Source of the DNA: Symsagittifera roscoffensis
Lineage: Eukaryota > Xenacoelomorpha > Acoela > Convolutidae
Assembly: GCF_963678635.1 (NCBI RefSeq)
Contig: NC_087062.1
Span: forward strand, 13,126,670 to 13,190,669
Direction: 5' to 3'
Length of the DNA stretch: 64,000 bases
Shown here one piece after another: positions 43,634 through 54,946 of this stretch. A program made the position numbers and the translations under genes. Under the pieces are notes generated by a model. The model was not told the DNA's origin and ran no database searches. It saw only the letters and a program-made list of their open reading frames with translations. The number at the start of each line of letters is the position of its first letter. Positions within the stretch are counted from its first letter, which is position 1.

Positions 43634-46600
43634 ATGGCTTCAAATTACGGAAATAGCAGAACTTCATCAAAATTCAATTACGGCGGTTTGCGTACTCCAA
43701 TTTTGGGCTCAAGTAATAGACTGTACCAACAACAAGGGTCGCAGCGGAGGGCTTCAAAACACCAGTTGGCTATTGAACCTCCAGTTTCGTATAGATTCTT
43801 CCATAGGGAAACACGTGATTCTATTTTTTCAGATATTCCCAAACCTGCTAATTTGGTTACCAGCGAACCGCAGCTTTTGAATCAGAATCGAAGAGATAGT
43901 GCAGCAACCGAAAAGAAGCCAATCAGGATGCGAAAGCTAGGAAAACAAGGTGAAATTGTTTTGTCAAACTTTCCTCCGTTTTTAAACTGCAGGTATAATG
44001 ATAGATACTGATAACTTGTAGTAAACGAAGCAGTTTCGTCTCCTTTTTCCAATTGCAAACTCAAATACCAACATAAAAATAGAAAGAAAGAGTTTATTTC
44101 TCCAAAGTTGTGGTTATAACCTTAGAAACAATACAGAACATTATCAAAGGAGTCGACAGACAAAAGACACATTGAGTACACACTGAGAGTATACCCGGTT
44201 TAAGTAACAAAATCAATCAATATCAATATAATAAACAAAAGAAAAAACCATTTTAACTTTTTGAAGTCACTATTTTTAAAAACAGTTATGTACTAAAAAC
44301 TCCAAGTACAAGTATCGTGTAGAGCAAATAGCATCTAATTGAATATTATGCTGCACAGAAAACACAAAGCAAGGAGGAACAGTGAACGTCTCTTTTGAAC
44401 CCGACGCTACAATACACGACACAGATGATAAGCCAGCTCAGAACGGCCACGTGATCAAAGACGAGAGAAAACAAGCATACTCTTCAACCAAAATCTCAAC
44501 TCGGAATGTCGACTACCCTCCACTGTACAGTCTATCCGAGAGCGCTTTTTCTTCAGTGGACAGTGGCGATAACGCAAGCAGTGATAGTGAAAATAACCAA
44601 GAGCATAACCAGACTACAATCGAGTCAGTTGATACTGTTGATAGTAGCATCCCGACCATTAAAGTGAATGGAATTTCTGCAATTGCGAACGGGAGACAAC
44701 CACACGGACGTCTGCGGATGTTGATTGACACACAGACTCACAATGAGAAAGACGAGGATCCGGAACAACCCAATGGACAAGGCGCACCTGTAGGAAATTA
44801 CTTGTCGGCGAAGAGCTTCGTAAGTAGTTCAATTTAACACAGAGGCGAAGCGGAGCTTTCCAACTCTTGCGATACAACAAAAAACATTGCATTACAAGAA
44901 AGTGAATCGCAAAAGAGACGGAAGGCGAAACTTAATTTGAAAAACTAGGATGAAAAAACTACTTGAAAAAGTCGAAAAAATTACACCTACAAAAATTTCA
45001 TGTTTTGGATAATCTACATAAACAGTCTTAAGAAGCATTGAAAATCATTTACCGAGCGTTTGAAAAAACGGAAATGGAACCAACGGAAATAAGGACGAAA
45101 ACCACGAATTCGAAGAAAAAATAGAAATAGCTCGAAAAAATACTCACTGCCTAAAATCAATTCCCCATAAATGACAGTAGTTTTACTTAAGTTTCCAAGA
45201 AATGGAGCATGTCAGCAGCCTTCACATGAAATTAACTGCACGTTTCTTGCAGATTTGTACGAAAAGTTTTTCACAGAAAAAAGGTATAGTTCCCGATTAA
45301 AATGCATTTGCTCTCACAAGTGAAAAAAATCAAACGACCCAAGAAAGAGCAAATTTTTTTAAGGTTTAGCATTGTTTTCTGATTTAAAATTATGGCACCC
45401 TATTGGTTTTTTTTAGCTCAAACGAATGACCAGTATCTCACAAGACTACAATCGAAGATCATCCCTTAATCTTTGGGCTCTCTCCGGGATGGACTCGACG
45501 CTCGTTTACTCTCACGTGCGCACGCTTAAAACCAAAGACTTCTGCAAAGAAATCAGAGGAAAAATGGACGTAGAGGACTTCTTAGTCAATGGTGAGACAA
45601 TGATCGACCATCCAGGGACCAATACTGCAGAAATACTTCACAGTGTGCTGGACCGACTTCGGTTGAAGGAGCCAACAATTAATATCACGGATATAATGGA
45701 CGAAATTATGAATGAACCTCTGGATATCCTGGCTGCGACCATGCAAGGAACCCGGATTCCTCCCGGGGGTTCCAGCGTCATTGTTGACCAGTCGTGGATA
45801 GTGATCATGAAAGCACTGGAAGACATTACAAGACGACATATCACCATAATCAAGATGAAGAACCTCGTTAACCTCGGAAACGACAGTCAGGAAGTCCGAT
45901 TTGTGATCCTCATTTTCACTCCGAGTAAGGAGAAAGGAACCAAGAGTTACATGGAGGTCGCCAAGTCATTCGCAACGTTATTTACCAGCGAAGCCTTCCG
46001 ACAGTCACTTCTCTCTTGCATGGATGAGTCAAGTTTCAAGAAAACCATCGCCGAGAGAACCGAACGCTTGGTCGTACCTCCGAGAACCCGCGCGAATAAC
46101 CGCAGGCTGTCAGTCATGCAAGAGGCTATCACTGCGAACGAATACGAGCACGAAAAGGAAGAGAAAAACTGGTTCTTCCTCTTTCGTGGGATCCGAGAGG
46201 ACATTGTGAGGAAACTTCCGTTCTACATCAGCGACTTTACGGACGGCATTAATGGCCGCAAGACCAAACCGAAAGTGTTCTCAGCTGTATTCTTCCTGTA
46301 TTTTGCTTGTATTTTACCAACCATTGCTATTGGGGTCGTTGATGATGAGTCTACGAACGAAATTATAGGAGTAAGAAAATGTGTTCTGGCTCAAGCAATA
46401 GCCGGATTGACATTTGGTTTCTTAGGAGGTCAACCATTGGTTGTTCTTCTATCAACTGCTCCAATTGCAATCTACACCAAAATCATGTACAAGTTTTCCG
46501 AAGAATATGGCATGGATTTCCTCGCATTCTACTCGGCAGTCGGAATTGCCACATGGTTCTTCATGACTTTGTACGCCGTAACGAATCTTCCGATAATCAT

Positions 46601-48001
46601 GAAGTACTGCTATAGATCAGTGGAAGAAACCTTTGCTTTGTTCGTGGCCTTGGCTTATGTTGTCGACGCTATGAAGTCGGCGTATAAAACATTTGACAAA
46701 TTCTTTTGCGATGACAGTAATAATTACTACAGTAATGGTACGATTGTTACAAAATGGGAGGAGCAAGGCTACCCTCGTAAGTATTCTTCTCAGAACATTG
46801 TTAAGATTGCCTCATAAATCTTAATTTTGTCTTTATTTGCTTTTTATTTAACCTATGAAACCTAGTTTGAAGAAATTCCCACGAATCGTCAACTTTGACT
46901 TGAGCTGACCACATTTTTCAAAAACTCTTATGCTTGATAACTTATGCTACCAATAGGTCATAAAAGGTCAATGGATCTATCTATGCATGCAAAAATGGGC
47001 GGGCAAAATACTTAGTTTTCGTTTTAGCATGTTCGAAAGCAGCCTGCATGCTTCTCGTGATTCTAATGCTTGCTACCTTCTGGCTCGCTCTCAGTCTATT
47101 CAACTTCAATCGGTCGCCGTACTTAGACGCCGCCAAACGAGAAATCCTCTCGGGCTACGCGCTACCTTTCGCCGTCATTGCGGTGACACTCCTCAAGGAA
47201 AATGTTCTCGACGACATCAACACTCAGAAGTTCAAGTTCAAAACCGGAGATCAGGTTGTCGACTTCAAAATCTCCCCTCTTTTTGAACTACAGTGGTGGG
47301 GATGGTTCATTGCTTTTGCAATTGGATTTTTCCTTTCTGTTCTTCTCTTTATTGAGCAGAACGTTGCAGAGTCTTTAGTGTGTAGCGACGCCAATAAAAT
47401 CAAAAAAGGAACTTCCTTCTACTGGGATTTATTCCTACTCGCGCAGATAAATCTCTTTCTATCTCTATTTGGCTTTCCAGTGGTGCATGGCGCCTTACCA
47501 CATTCACCAATGCACGTACAGGCCCTTGCGGACACTGAGCAAAGAAATAACCAAGGAGTAATGCAAGACGTCATCGTACATGTACGGGAGACCAGGGTAG
47601 CCACCATACTAGCCCACCTATTAATCCTCATTTCCTTTTTCTATTTACTCCCTCAACCCATGGACGCTATCAAGGTACCTGTTCTCAACGGGGTCTTCCT
47701 ATTTATAGCCGCCATATCCCTGCGGGGCAACGAACTATTCGAACGTCTCCTGCTTCTGTTCACTGAGCAGACAGCTTACCCGCCCCATCATTATGTAAGA
47801 CACGTTCCTCAACGAAAGATTCATCTCTTCACCTTCATTCAAATCGTGCAGTTAGGTATTTTGTGCGCACTCGGCTTCTCGTCCATTGTTTACCTCAAAA
47901 TGATTTTCCCACTGGTAGTGGTTTTGTTCATGCCCATAAGACAGAAAATTTTCCCGCGATTCATGGACCAACAGTACCTGGATGCCCTTGACGGACATTA
48001 A
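43634..48001 (+). CDS. SLC4-family transporter, SLC4A11-like, four coding exons
   Basis: Proposed exons 43634-43949, 44383-44819, 45417-46776 and 47028-48001 give 1028 codons and a stop. The last two junctions are firm (GTAAGT donors, TTTTTTTAG and CGTTTTAG acceptors, phases agree). The exon 1-2 junction is uncertain because its acceptor lacks a pyrimidine tract. The N-terminal region is disordered and acidic. From about residue 330 is the cytoplasmic band-3 domain (IPPGGSSVIVDQSWIVIMKA). From about residue 507 comes the membrane domain: GIREDIVRKLPFYISDFTDG, then AQAIAGLTFGFLGGQPLVVL, and near the end SSIVYLKMIFPLVVVLFMPI and QYLDALDGH. The GQPLVxLLxTAP and LKMIFPL patterns favour SLC4A11 (H+/OH-/NH3, borate) over Cl-/HCO3- exchangers; substrate is inferred. 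Plasma-membrane dimer expected. Intron 2 contains a dispersed-repeat module. Confidence 0.9.
44836..44890. repeat. Dispersed module in SLC4 intron 2
   Basis: ACACAGAGGCGAAGCGGAGC followed by TTCCAACTCTTGCGATACAA belongs with ACACAGAGGTGAAGCTGAGA at 37683, ACAGAGGCGAAGCTCAGAAC at 37497 and GAAGCTGAACTTTCACCACT at 35339. Each ends in a CTTGCGATAC-like core. A decayed hairpin-module relative is at about 45283-45320 in the same intron. Confidence 0.6.
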
Positions 48002-48453
48002 ATTCAGCAATTGACTTGACAAAAAAGTGACTGAAATTGAACTTAATTCATAACTTATTATATTTTCGCACTAATCTATCTTATCGATCATTTTTAGAGT
48101 TAAATACATCATCGGAGCATCTTGAAGTTTTTATTTTCAGATTTCGTACGAATTAACTTGGATAAGAAATGATTAGGTTGACCATAAAGCATCCATATCC
48201 ATAGTAGCCATTGGATTAATGAAGTATCGAACGAAAAGCACGAAAACTCTTTACGTAAAACTCTTTAACCTAATTTGACAAAAACGCATTAGTATAAACT
48301 TCGAGACTTCATCGTAGATGCCGCGTCTTTAACTGGAACAAGTTAAGTTTACGAAAAACTGCAAACACATGTTCCGACCAAATTCATAAAAACTATTTTT
48401 CTTTTATATTCAAATTATGTCTTTCTTTGTGCGTGGTGTGACTAGAGGAACAC

Positions 48454-48459
48454 AATAAA
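48454..48459 (+). promoter_or_regulatory. Candidate polyadenylation signal for the SLC4 gene
   Basis: AATAAA about 450 bp past the stop codon in CACAATAAAGC. No closer strong AATAAA was noticed. Cleavage site not visible. Confidence 0.3.
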
Positions 48460-48719
48460 GCTTAAAACATGAAAAAAAAACTAAATATAATCAATTTTAC
48501 TTTTTCATTTTTATTTAGAAAATGTTGCCAACGTTTTAGCGATACAATGAAAACAAAAGTAAGACAAACTAATCGACATAAATAGAGATAAGGGCCGTAA
48601 AAAGAATATCAAAAAAATTTTCATGACTTTGCCTAGATTTTATCTTGAACAATAATCCTTTCAAAAAATAGGCTGAGTAAGGACAATTGAAGTTAAAATA
48701 GAATCGGTTCTTCAGCAGA

Positions 48720-49200
48720 CACACATCGAGACGGAAATAAAAACGTTTGTGAACCCCTCAAACATTTCGAAGAAAAACTTCCTTGTACATTGAACCCTCA
48801 AAACGAAGCCGCCCATATATTATAAGCCGAATGCAAAAAAAAATTTAAAAAAATCGGAGTTGGTAAATTTGAAACCAAAAACGAATTGCGATTAGAATGG
48901 GCATGTAAAATGCAGACATATTCAAAATTTGACTGTTACTTGACGAAAGTACAGAAGAAGATGAGGACCAATTTCAGTAATCAAGTGAACAAAGTTAATT
49001 ACGGGAAAGATGTCCAGTACCCGGCAGCGACACCCTTGCTTATCGTGAACTCCGGTCTGTGTGAACAACCGGTCTGTATAATTGCTATTCAGAGTCACTT
49101 TGACCAAACAAAAGCTTCATTTTTTCATCCTTTGAAGTCTTTGGTTCTCAGCCGCAGCCGTATCAAAACTAAAACAAACAGTAACTAAGAAATTGAATAA
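48720..49200 (+). other. Repeat-derived stretch with a chance ORF
   Basis: Contains AGTACCCGGCAGCGACACCC and TTGCTTATCG, a decayed hairpin-module copy, and TATAAGCCGAATGC-type sequence found throughout 36-42 kb. The 100-codon frame at 48886-49188 has no family likeness and overlaps the repeat, so I do not call it a gene. Confidence 0.4.
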
Positions 49201-49459
49201 ACCATTCTGACTTCCATGAAACGTTTCGAAACACAGGATGAAAATTGTGTCAAAAAATCTAAAAATTAGAACATTTTCCCTTCATTTTTGTTTGCTGCAA
49301 ATGACTCACGTGACAAGAAGCACACGGGGCATTGTGATTTGTGCCACTAATAAGAAGTAGATCACAAAAATTACTTTTCTTAATCACACATATTGCAGGT
49401 AAACTACAACATTACGTAATATTAATTGATAGACAGTTAAAAAGCGAAATGGATTTAAC

Positions 49460-50520
49460 TTTTTCTAAATCAAAAAAACGTCATATCTCGGAGCCCAAAA
49501 CAATAGGAGGAGTACCCTGTCATCTCCCAGCTGGAGAACCCTGACATAAGTGGTCACACATTTTTTTGAAAGTTTTGAAAAATCATAAAAACACCACTTC
49601 TCGGAAATTAAAGGCGTCAAGCAGTCATTCTTGTCGGCCAGATAAATTACCTCTTGATATTACCTTGAAAACACCCCACCATGGGTGCAAGAATATCTCT
49701 GGCACCCCACCATGGAAGCCAGAGATAAGCAATAAAAAATTTTGAGCAGTCATATTTGGAGAAAAGATTTGCAACTCCTAGGAGTAGCCTGAGAACATTC
49801 AAACCTGAAAATATCCTGAAAAAATGTAAAATGTTCTATAAGTCATGAGAAACTAATGATCTCGGAAACATGAAGGTTTTGATCAGTCACATTTAGAGAC
49901 AAAAGTTGCCATTCCTGAGAGTAACCTACAAGCTAGGGGCTGAAAGATTCAAATTTGTGAACTTTTTTTAAAGCTAAGTTTTTTTTTTATAACCTGAAAA
50001 AATCATAAAAACTCCAACGAGTCCTTGACAGCACTCCACTCTAGGCTCCACTGGGAACTTAAATTTCGTGAAGTTTTTCAGTTCTAAGTTTTTGGAAAGT
50101 TATCATAAAAAACGCAATATCTCAAAACTAAAAGGATTTCAGTAAGGACAATCAGAGGCAAAAATTACAAAGACTGACATGAGAGTACACCACTTCAACC
50201 TTAAGAATTTCAATTTTTGCGAGGTTTTTGAAATCAAATTTTTAAAAAGTTTTTGAAAAAATCACAAAATCGTCACATCTCGTCGAAAAAAAGTTGATAT
50301 ATGGAAGCAAGATTGGTGATCTCTGAAAGTATTGTGACATTGACCCGAAAAAAGGGTTAGCAATTTAAAAAATCGTCGTATCTCATGAAGTAAAGTGATT
50401 TGGGTATTCATATTTGGAAGCCAATTTCGCAACCCTTGGAAGAACCCTGAAAGCACCCTACCATAAATGTCTAATCTCAAATTTGGTGAAATAATCACGG
50501 AAACGAAAACGCCAGTTGGA
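49460..50520. repeat. Degenerate tandem array, units roughly 110-210 bp
   Basis: About six or seven eroded units. Each contains a core like AAAAATCATAAAAAC or AAAAAACGTCATATCTCGG, then an ATCTC/TTCTCG-A-A-T-AAAG block, a CAGTCA/TATTTGG-AAAA block, CAACTCCTGGAGTA-like bases and CACCCCACCATGG-like bases. Cores are near 49477, 49577, 49818, 50000, 50103, 50255 and 50365. No open frame is conserved. Nothing indicates a function. Confidence 0.55.
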
Positions 50521-51455
50521 TAATGTATAAATAGATGAATCCCTCCTTCACACTACTCTAAGCTGCGCTGCGCAACCCTGCCCTCCCATGCTGGCATCAT
50601 AGCTACAGCCTCACATTTCGGCTTTCAATTAGCCTAGCATTCATAAACTGGCAAATCGAAATGTTTCTAAAGCATTGCAATAGACAATAAAGCTTAAACT
50701 GTAAAATTTTGTTCGTTACTGAATGCTTAAACCTGAGACATATGGTATAGCTTAAGCATGGGGAGATAGGCAGACGCATTAAAATATATAACATAGATTA
50801 TTTAAATCGTACTAAATCACATCATAACAGGACTTCAATTGAAAAAGAAGTTGAGCGGAGCAGGGGCGGTTCTATCACTTTCGAAAATCTTTTTTAGGTC
50901 GACCAAATTGGTTTTCAGAGCTTTCCATAATCACTATAAAGGCCCTGTTTTTTGAATAAAACTTTGCGCCGCAGGCAAGTTTTTCAAAAATCAGTCCAAA
51001 GGGCAATTAAGACTATTTTAGGGTCGGTCAGCCAAACATGGATGTCTGAAAATAGTACAAAGGGGGACCCTTTGGGTCGGCAGGGGGTTGAATCCCTGCG
51101 GGGATGGGGCATCCGCCCCTTCCCTAAATTTTCTACTGAAACGAAGTCTCAAATGAACAAATCCAAAGAACGATGGTTCTGATTACCCTGAAGGGCATTA
51201 TGTATTATATGATTAAAGCTTTTTGATACATGCAATTTCAATTAATACCACTAGCGGAGCGTAAAAACAAGATTCCGGCTCGATTAGTTTATACCAGATT
51301 GCTCTCTTTACTTACCCATTAAACTTTTCAAATAAACTTCAAAAGAGTCAATTACCACCACAAACTCCGAATTCAAAATTAAAATCAAACTAATTTTTGT
51401 AGAAATCAGACCTCATCGAACCGTTGCTAGATTTTCGACTAAGCGCAGTTTTAAA
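50521..51455. other. Non-coding stretch
   Basis: No supported gene. A G-rich block around 51058-51115 (GGGGGACCC, GCAGGGGG, GCGGGGATGGGGC) stands out from the AT-rich surroundings. The ORF at 50952-51182 runs through it and has no family likeness. Confidence 0.35.
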
Positions 51456-51462
51456 TTCAGAT

Positions 51463-51723
51463 ATGTCTGATTTGGGAGAGAATACAGATCCTCCGTCTAA
51501 TGACAGGGCTAAAGTAGCTATTGCCTTCTCTATTGTCGCTATTTCGTTCGTGGGAGCTGTATTTATAATATGGATCATTAACTCGCGCAATAAACTCATT
51601 TTGATGAAGAAGCTAAAACGGCAAGCAATTTTCATACTTCATTATTGTAAATATTTCACATACTTCAAAAGACCGTTGATTGATTTTATTTCAGGATTTG
51701 TTGCTTATGGAGAAATATTCTGA
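51463..51723 (+). CDS. Small single-pass membrane protein ORF, hypothetical
   Basis: From ATG at 51463 the frame reads MSDLGENTDPPSNDRAKVAI, a Leu/Ile/Val-rich segment of about 23 residues (AIAFSIVAISFVGAVFIIWI) and then a basic stretch (NSRNKLILMKKLKRQ). That is the layout of a small type III or tail-like membrane protein. TTTATTTCAG at 51686-51695 could be a splice acceptor to a downstream exon that overlaps 51730-52180, but no donor with a matching phase was found. It may be a real two-exon gene or chance. Confidence 0.35.
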   Translation: MSDLGENTDPPSNDRAKVAIAFSIVAISFVGAVFIIWIINSRNKLILMKKLKRQAIFILHYCKYFTYFKRPLIDFISGFVAYGEIF

Positions 51724-52178
51724 GAAGTGAGAATGATACAGTTCAAGATGAAAGTCATACCACTGCTTCTGATGCGATAAGCGTCATCAGCAAGCTCAGC
51801 TACTCTGTTCCTATGAACTCAAAAAATAACGAAGGAGTTGAGAAAACATTCCAAGTAGACGATGTAAAACCATCATTTACCTTGGACACCGTCAACGAAG
51901 TCGAAGAGGAACCAGTGGCCAAACAAACAGGCAGTTCAGATAAATTAGAAGTAATCGTTAACTGTTTTTCTGCAATGACAAAACAAAACCAAGTATTTTC
52001 TGGCCACAGACGCTATAGCAAAATTCATTCAATTTCTGTGACGTTATTTTCCTTAAACTGCAACATTACAGACGCAGATTATGACACTCTAAATTTATAT
52101 TTATTTTTTATATTTATTTTTATTTATATTTATAATTTGAGTCTTGTTTCAGACCTATTTTTCTCGTCACTGGAATAA
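51696..52178 (+). other. Possible second exon of the small membrane protein gene
   Basis: A frame opening right after TTTATTTCAG and including 51813-52178 is open for about 160 codons, hydrophilic and acidic at first (FTLDTVNEVEEEPVAKQTG). It ends in low-complexity TTTATATT repeats that are unlikely to be coding. GAA|GTAATCG near 51948 is a possible donor. Weak evidence. Confidence 0.25.
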
Positions 52179-52183
52179 CCAAT

Positions 52184-52340
52184 TTTTTTGGAGTGCCGTC
52201 AAAAAGTAGACATGTCATAAAGTAAACAAGTCGTAAGCCAAACACAATCAAAATAAGAAAATGAGCAAACGAAGAATTTTCTTTCTCTTCTGATTGGCTT
52301 ACGACGTGTCTACTTTATGTAAGGTCTATTTTTTGGAGTG
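52184..52340. mobile_element. Small fold-back element
   Basis: Inverted arms: ATAAAGTAAACAAGTCGTAA (from 52217) and its near complement ending GTGTCTACTTTAT (to 52319), extended by weaker pairing inward. Direct repeats TTTTTTGGAGTG flank it at 52184-52195 and 52329-52340. No ORF. It could be a small MITE or the trace of a hairpin insertion. Confidence 0.6.
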
Positions 52341-53332
52341 GACAAACAGAAAAAAAATGGAGCAAGAAATGATGGTGGAAAAAATCATCAAATAAAATTG
52401 AATGTGCTTTTGAACCAGACAAAATTCCATAAATTTGACTTGTTTTAGTCTAGCTGCAGCTCGTCACCATTTAGGTCAACAAGTGTCAACCAGAAGAAAC
52501 TTCTGCAAATCGTGACAATCGCGGTGAATCAAATTCAGGTCAATTTTTAAGAATTCTATCTAAAAATTAAGTTCGCTTGACATCTTCGAAAATTTTCTAG
52601 TTCGCATTTTGAAAACCAGGCTAATGGAATAAATTTCCTTGAAGAAAAAAGACTCGCATTCAGATTAGATGAAAGGAGAGTCTAGATGAATTTTGCCCTA
52701 AAAATATTAATTGTGCCGAAAACATTCCTAAATTTAATGTGACAACGTTAGCGAAAAAATAAATAGCTGAAAAAGCTATTTGATAGTCAAAAACAATGCT
52801 TAAGGCGGATTTGTAACTATTTCTTCTGCTATGGAACCTAGAAAAGGATATTTACCCCAATAAAAAACTAACTCAATCGTAGAGCTTAAGCAGAAGAAAA
52901 TTTTGTACCAAGGAACAAATTTCCTTTGTTTTGCACAAATGGGGTAGGGTATTTTCGGAAATCATGCTGTGAAATCAGGGTGTTGTTGATGGTGTGCCCG
53001 AGGTTACAGGAAGAACTAAAAAATTATAATTAATAAACTAAAAAACCAAAAACTGCCTTCATTGAGTAACAAATATTTTACAGACTCGACAGCAGTGATG
53101 CTACTTGAGAGCAAAGAAGAAAACAAAATGGCAAGAACTAAAATTATACCGCCGTGACTCATTATTATTAACATTTTAATCTCAACAATAATGAAGTTTG
53201 TTCAATAAACATTCTTAAAACTTTTTTTATAACGAAGGTAATCAGAAGGTCAAAAATATCATAGTAACCGAGGTTACAGTCAGGAGTCCCTTCATCACGT
53301 ATTCCAGTCAAAAGCCTTGGAATTTTCTAGAT
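52341..53332. other. Non-coding stretch
   Basis: No supported gene. ACAGACTCGACAGCAGTGAT and the following GAAGAAAACAAAATGGCAA near 53082-53132 repeat a block at 36967-37017, another dispersed repeat shared with the mosaic region. Confidence 0.4.
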
Positions 53333-53554
53333 GTGGAAGTGATAATGATAAAAGAAGATGACAAGTGTTTAAGTCCTTTTCAATTAATTGCGGGAAAGTT
53401 ACGGGGGTTTAATGATTGGCATTTTGGCCAATTTGGGACATTCTTAAAACATGAACCTGAATGTTTTGACCCAAAAAAACTATCTTCAATAACTGTCGGA
53501 AAAGTTTTGAGGCTCGAATACCTTCGACTTTCGATTCAATTGAGAAGAGCTTAA
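53333..53554 (+). other. Unassigned ORF, 73 codons
   Basis: Contains RGFNDWHFGQFGTFLKHEPE. The DNA of its middle part (about 53393-53445) recurs at 54181-54230 (GGGGGTTTAATGATTGGCA, TTTGGCCAATTTGGGACA), so at least part is repeat-derived. Function unknown; probably not a gene. Confidence 0.2.
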
Positions 53555-54816
53555 ATTACACAATTTTAAAAATTAAATTTGTTATTGAATGCAGCTAGCT
53601 AGTATAAGCTACACAGAGGCCCCGCACAAAAATTATCATAAGCCAAGTGAGAGCCCTCCTGACCTTTTCACAATACTATACTCAAAATCAAAACGGCACA
53701 AGGACATATGTAACACAAGGATAGCTGAATGGCGTGCAAGTATCACTGAATGTTCTGATGATCACTTTTATATAAAAGTAAGGAAAAATCTTTTGAAACG
53801 TAAAATAGTTGAATTTTTAAAATTTTGAAGTAATGATGTGTGTGACACTTGTTATGATCTTTGATCATTTTGTACAGATAGTTTAGAATTTTTAAAATCT
53901 GAAGCTGCACAAAATGTGCGAAAACGTTATCTTTTTCATATGTTATAAATAGAAAACAGTAACATGGAATTTATCAAACAAAAAAATCTTTATGCTTATT
54001 GTTCCGACTTTCGATACGAAAGTAACGTAATATTTGTGCTCGGAATAGGTTTTGTTTCTTCAGACAAATTTCGATTTTTTTTCTAACCATTTTTGACGCA
54101 TTTTTTAAACATCATTCGAAAGGTATTACTGTCCTGAGCTCAAATATTGAAAAGAAATTTCACCTGAGATCATTTTACGTAAAGTTGCGGGGGTTTAATG
54201 ATTGGCAATTTGGCCAATTTGGGACAATTAACACGCGATTGATCTCGCGCTATTAACGCGTAAGCGGAGAGTTAATCCGTGTTGGAAATCGTTCCAAATT
54301 GGTTGAAAGAAGCTAGATCAATCCTTTTGTACTTTATATGGCGTGGGGAAATGATTTTCATAAAAATTTTCAAATTTCAGGAAATTGTTTTTTCTTTTTG
54401 TTTTATTTCATTTAATTTTTCCATGTTATTACTGCTCCATAGACCTTAGTGCCCGTCGAAACATTCAGGGCCTCGCCCTTATACAAGCATTCTTGTTTGT
54501 GTTTCAATTTAATGAAATTTTTTCTTGAAGAATGGACAAAAATGCAATTTCAAATTGGTAGCCGCTGACCTGGAGAGTTGTTAGTTTTAGAAGATTAGCA
54601 ACATTATTTGAACGATTAGACGAATCGTGAAGGTCAGAAGATTCTGGAATTTCAAAATTTTCAAAGTTCGAATGGCGACGTCATACTTCTGAGAAACCTC
54701 GAAAACGCCATTTTAGAAGAAAATCAGAGAAAACACTACAACAACGATAGTTGTGATAGACACAGCGACGAGAAATAGAAAATTACAACTGGAAATTGTC
54801 TGAGACCGCTCCGAAA

Positions 54817-54846
54817 TGTAACGATTGTGTCGGTACAATCGTTACA
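54817..54846. repeat. Perfect 12-bp hairpin
   Basis: TGTAACGATTGT, loop GTCGGT, ACAATCGTTACA. A second small hairpin, CCGGATT-CAAG-AATCCGG, lies about 80 bp downstream, just before the 485-bp direct repeat. Confidence 0.9.
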
Positions 54847-54946
54847 GAGCCATTCACGCCAACGGTGAAGGGTTTTGGGACAGTGTGTCTAGCCTTCCGG
54901 AGACGAAATAAGGACGTTATTTTCCCGGATTCAAGAATCCGGAGGG

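Noticed and set aside
45582..46204. Minus-strand ORFs within SLC4 exon 3
   Set aside because: The plus-strand frame has full family similarity; these are antisense shadows.
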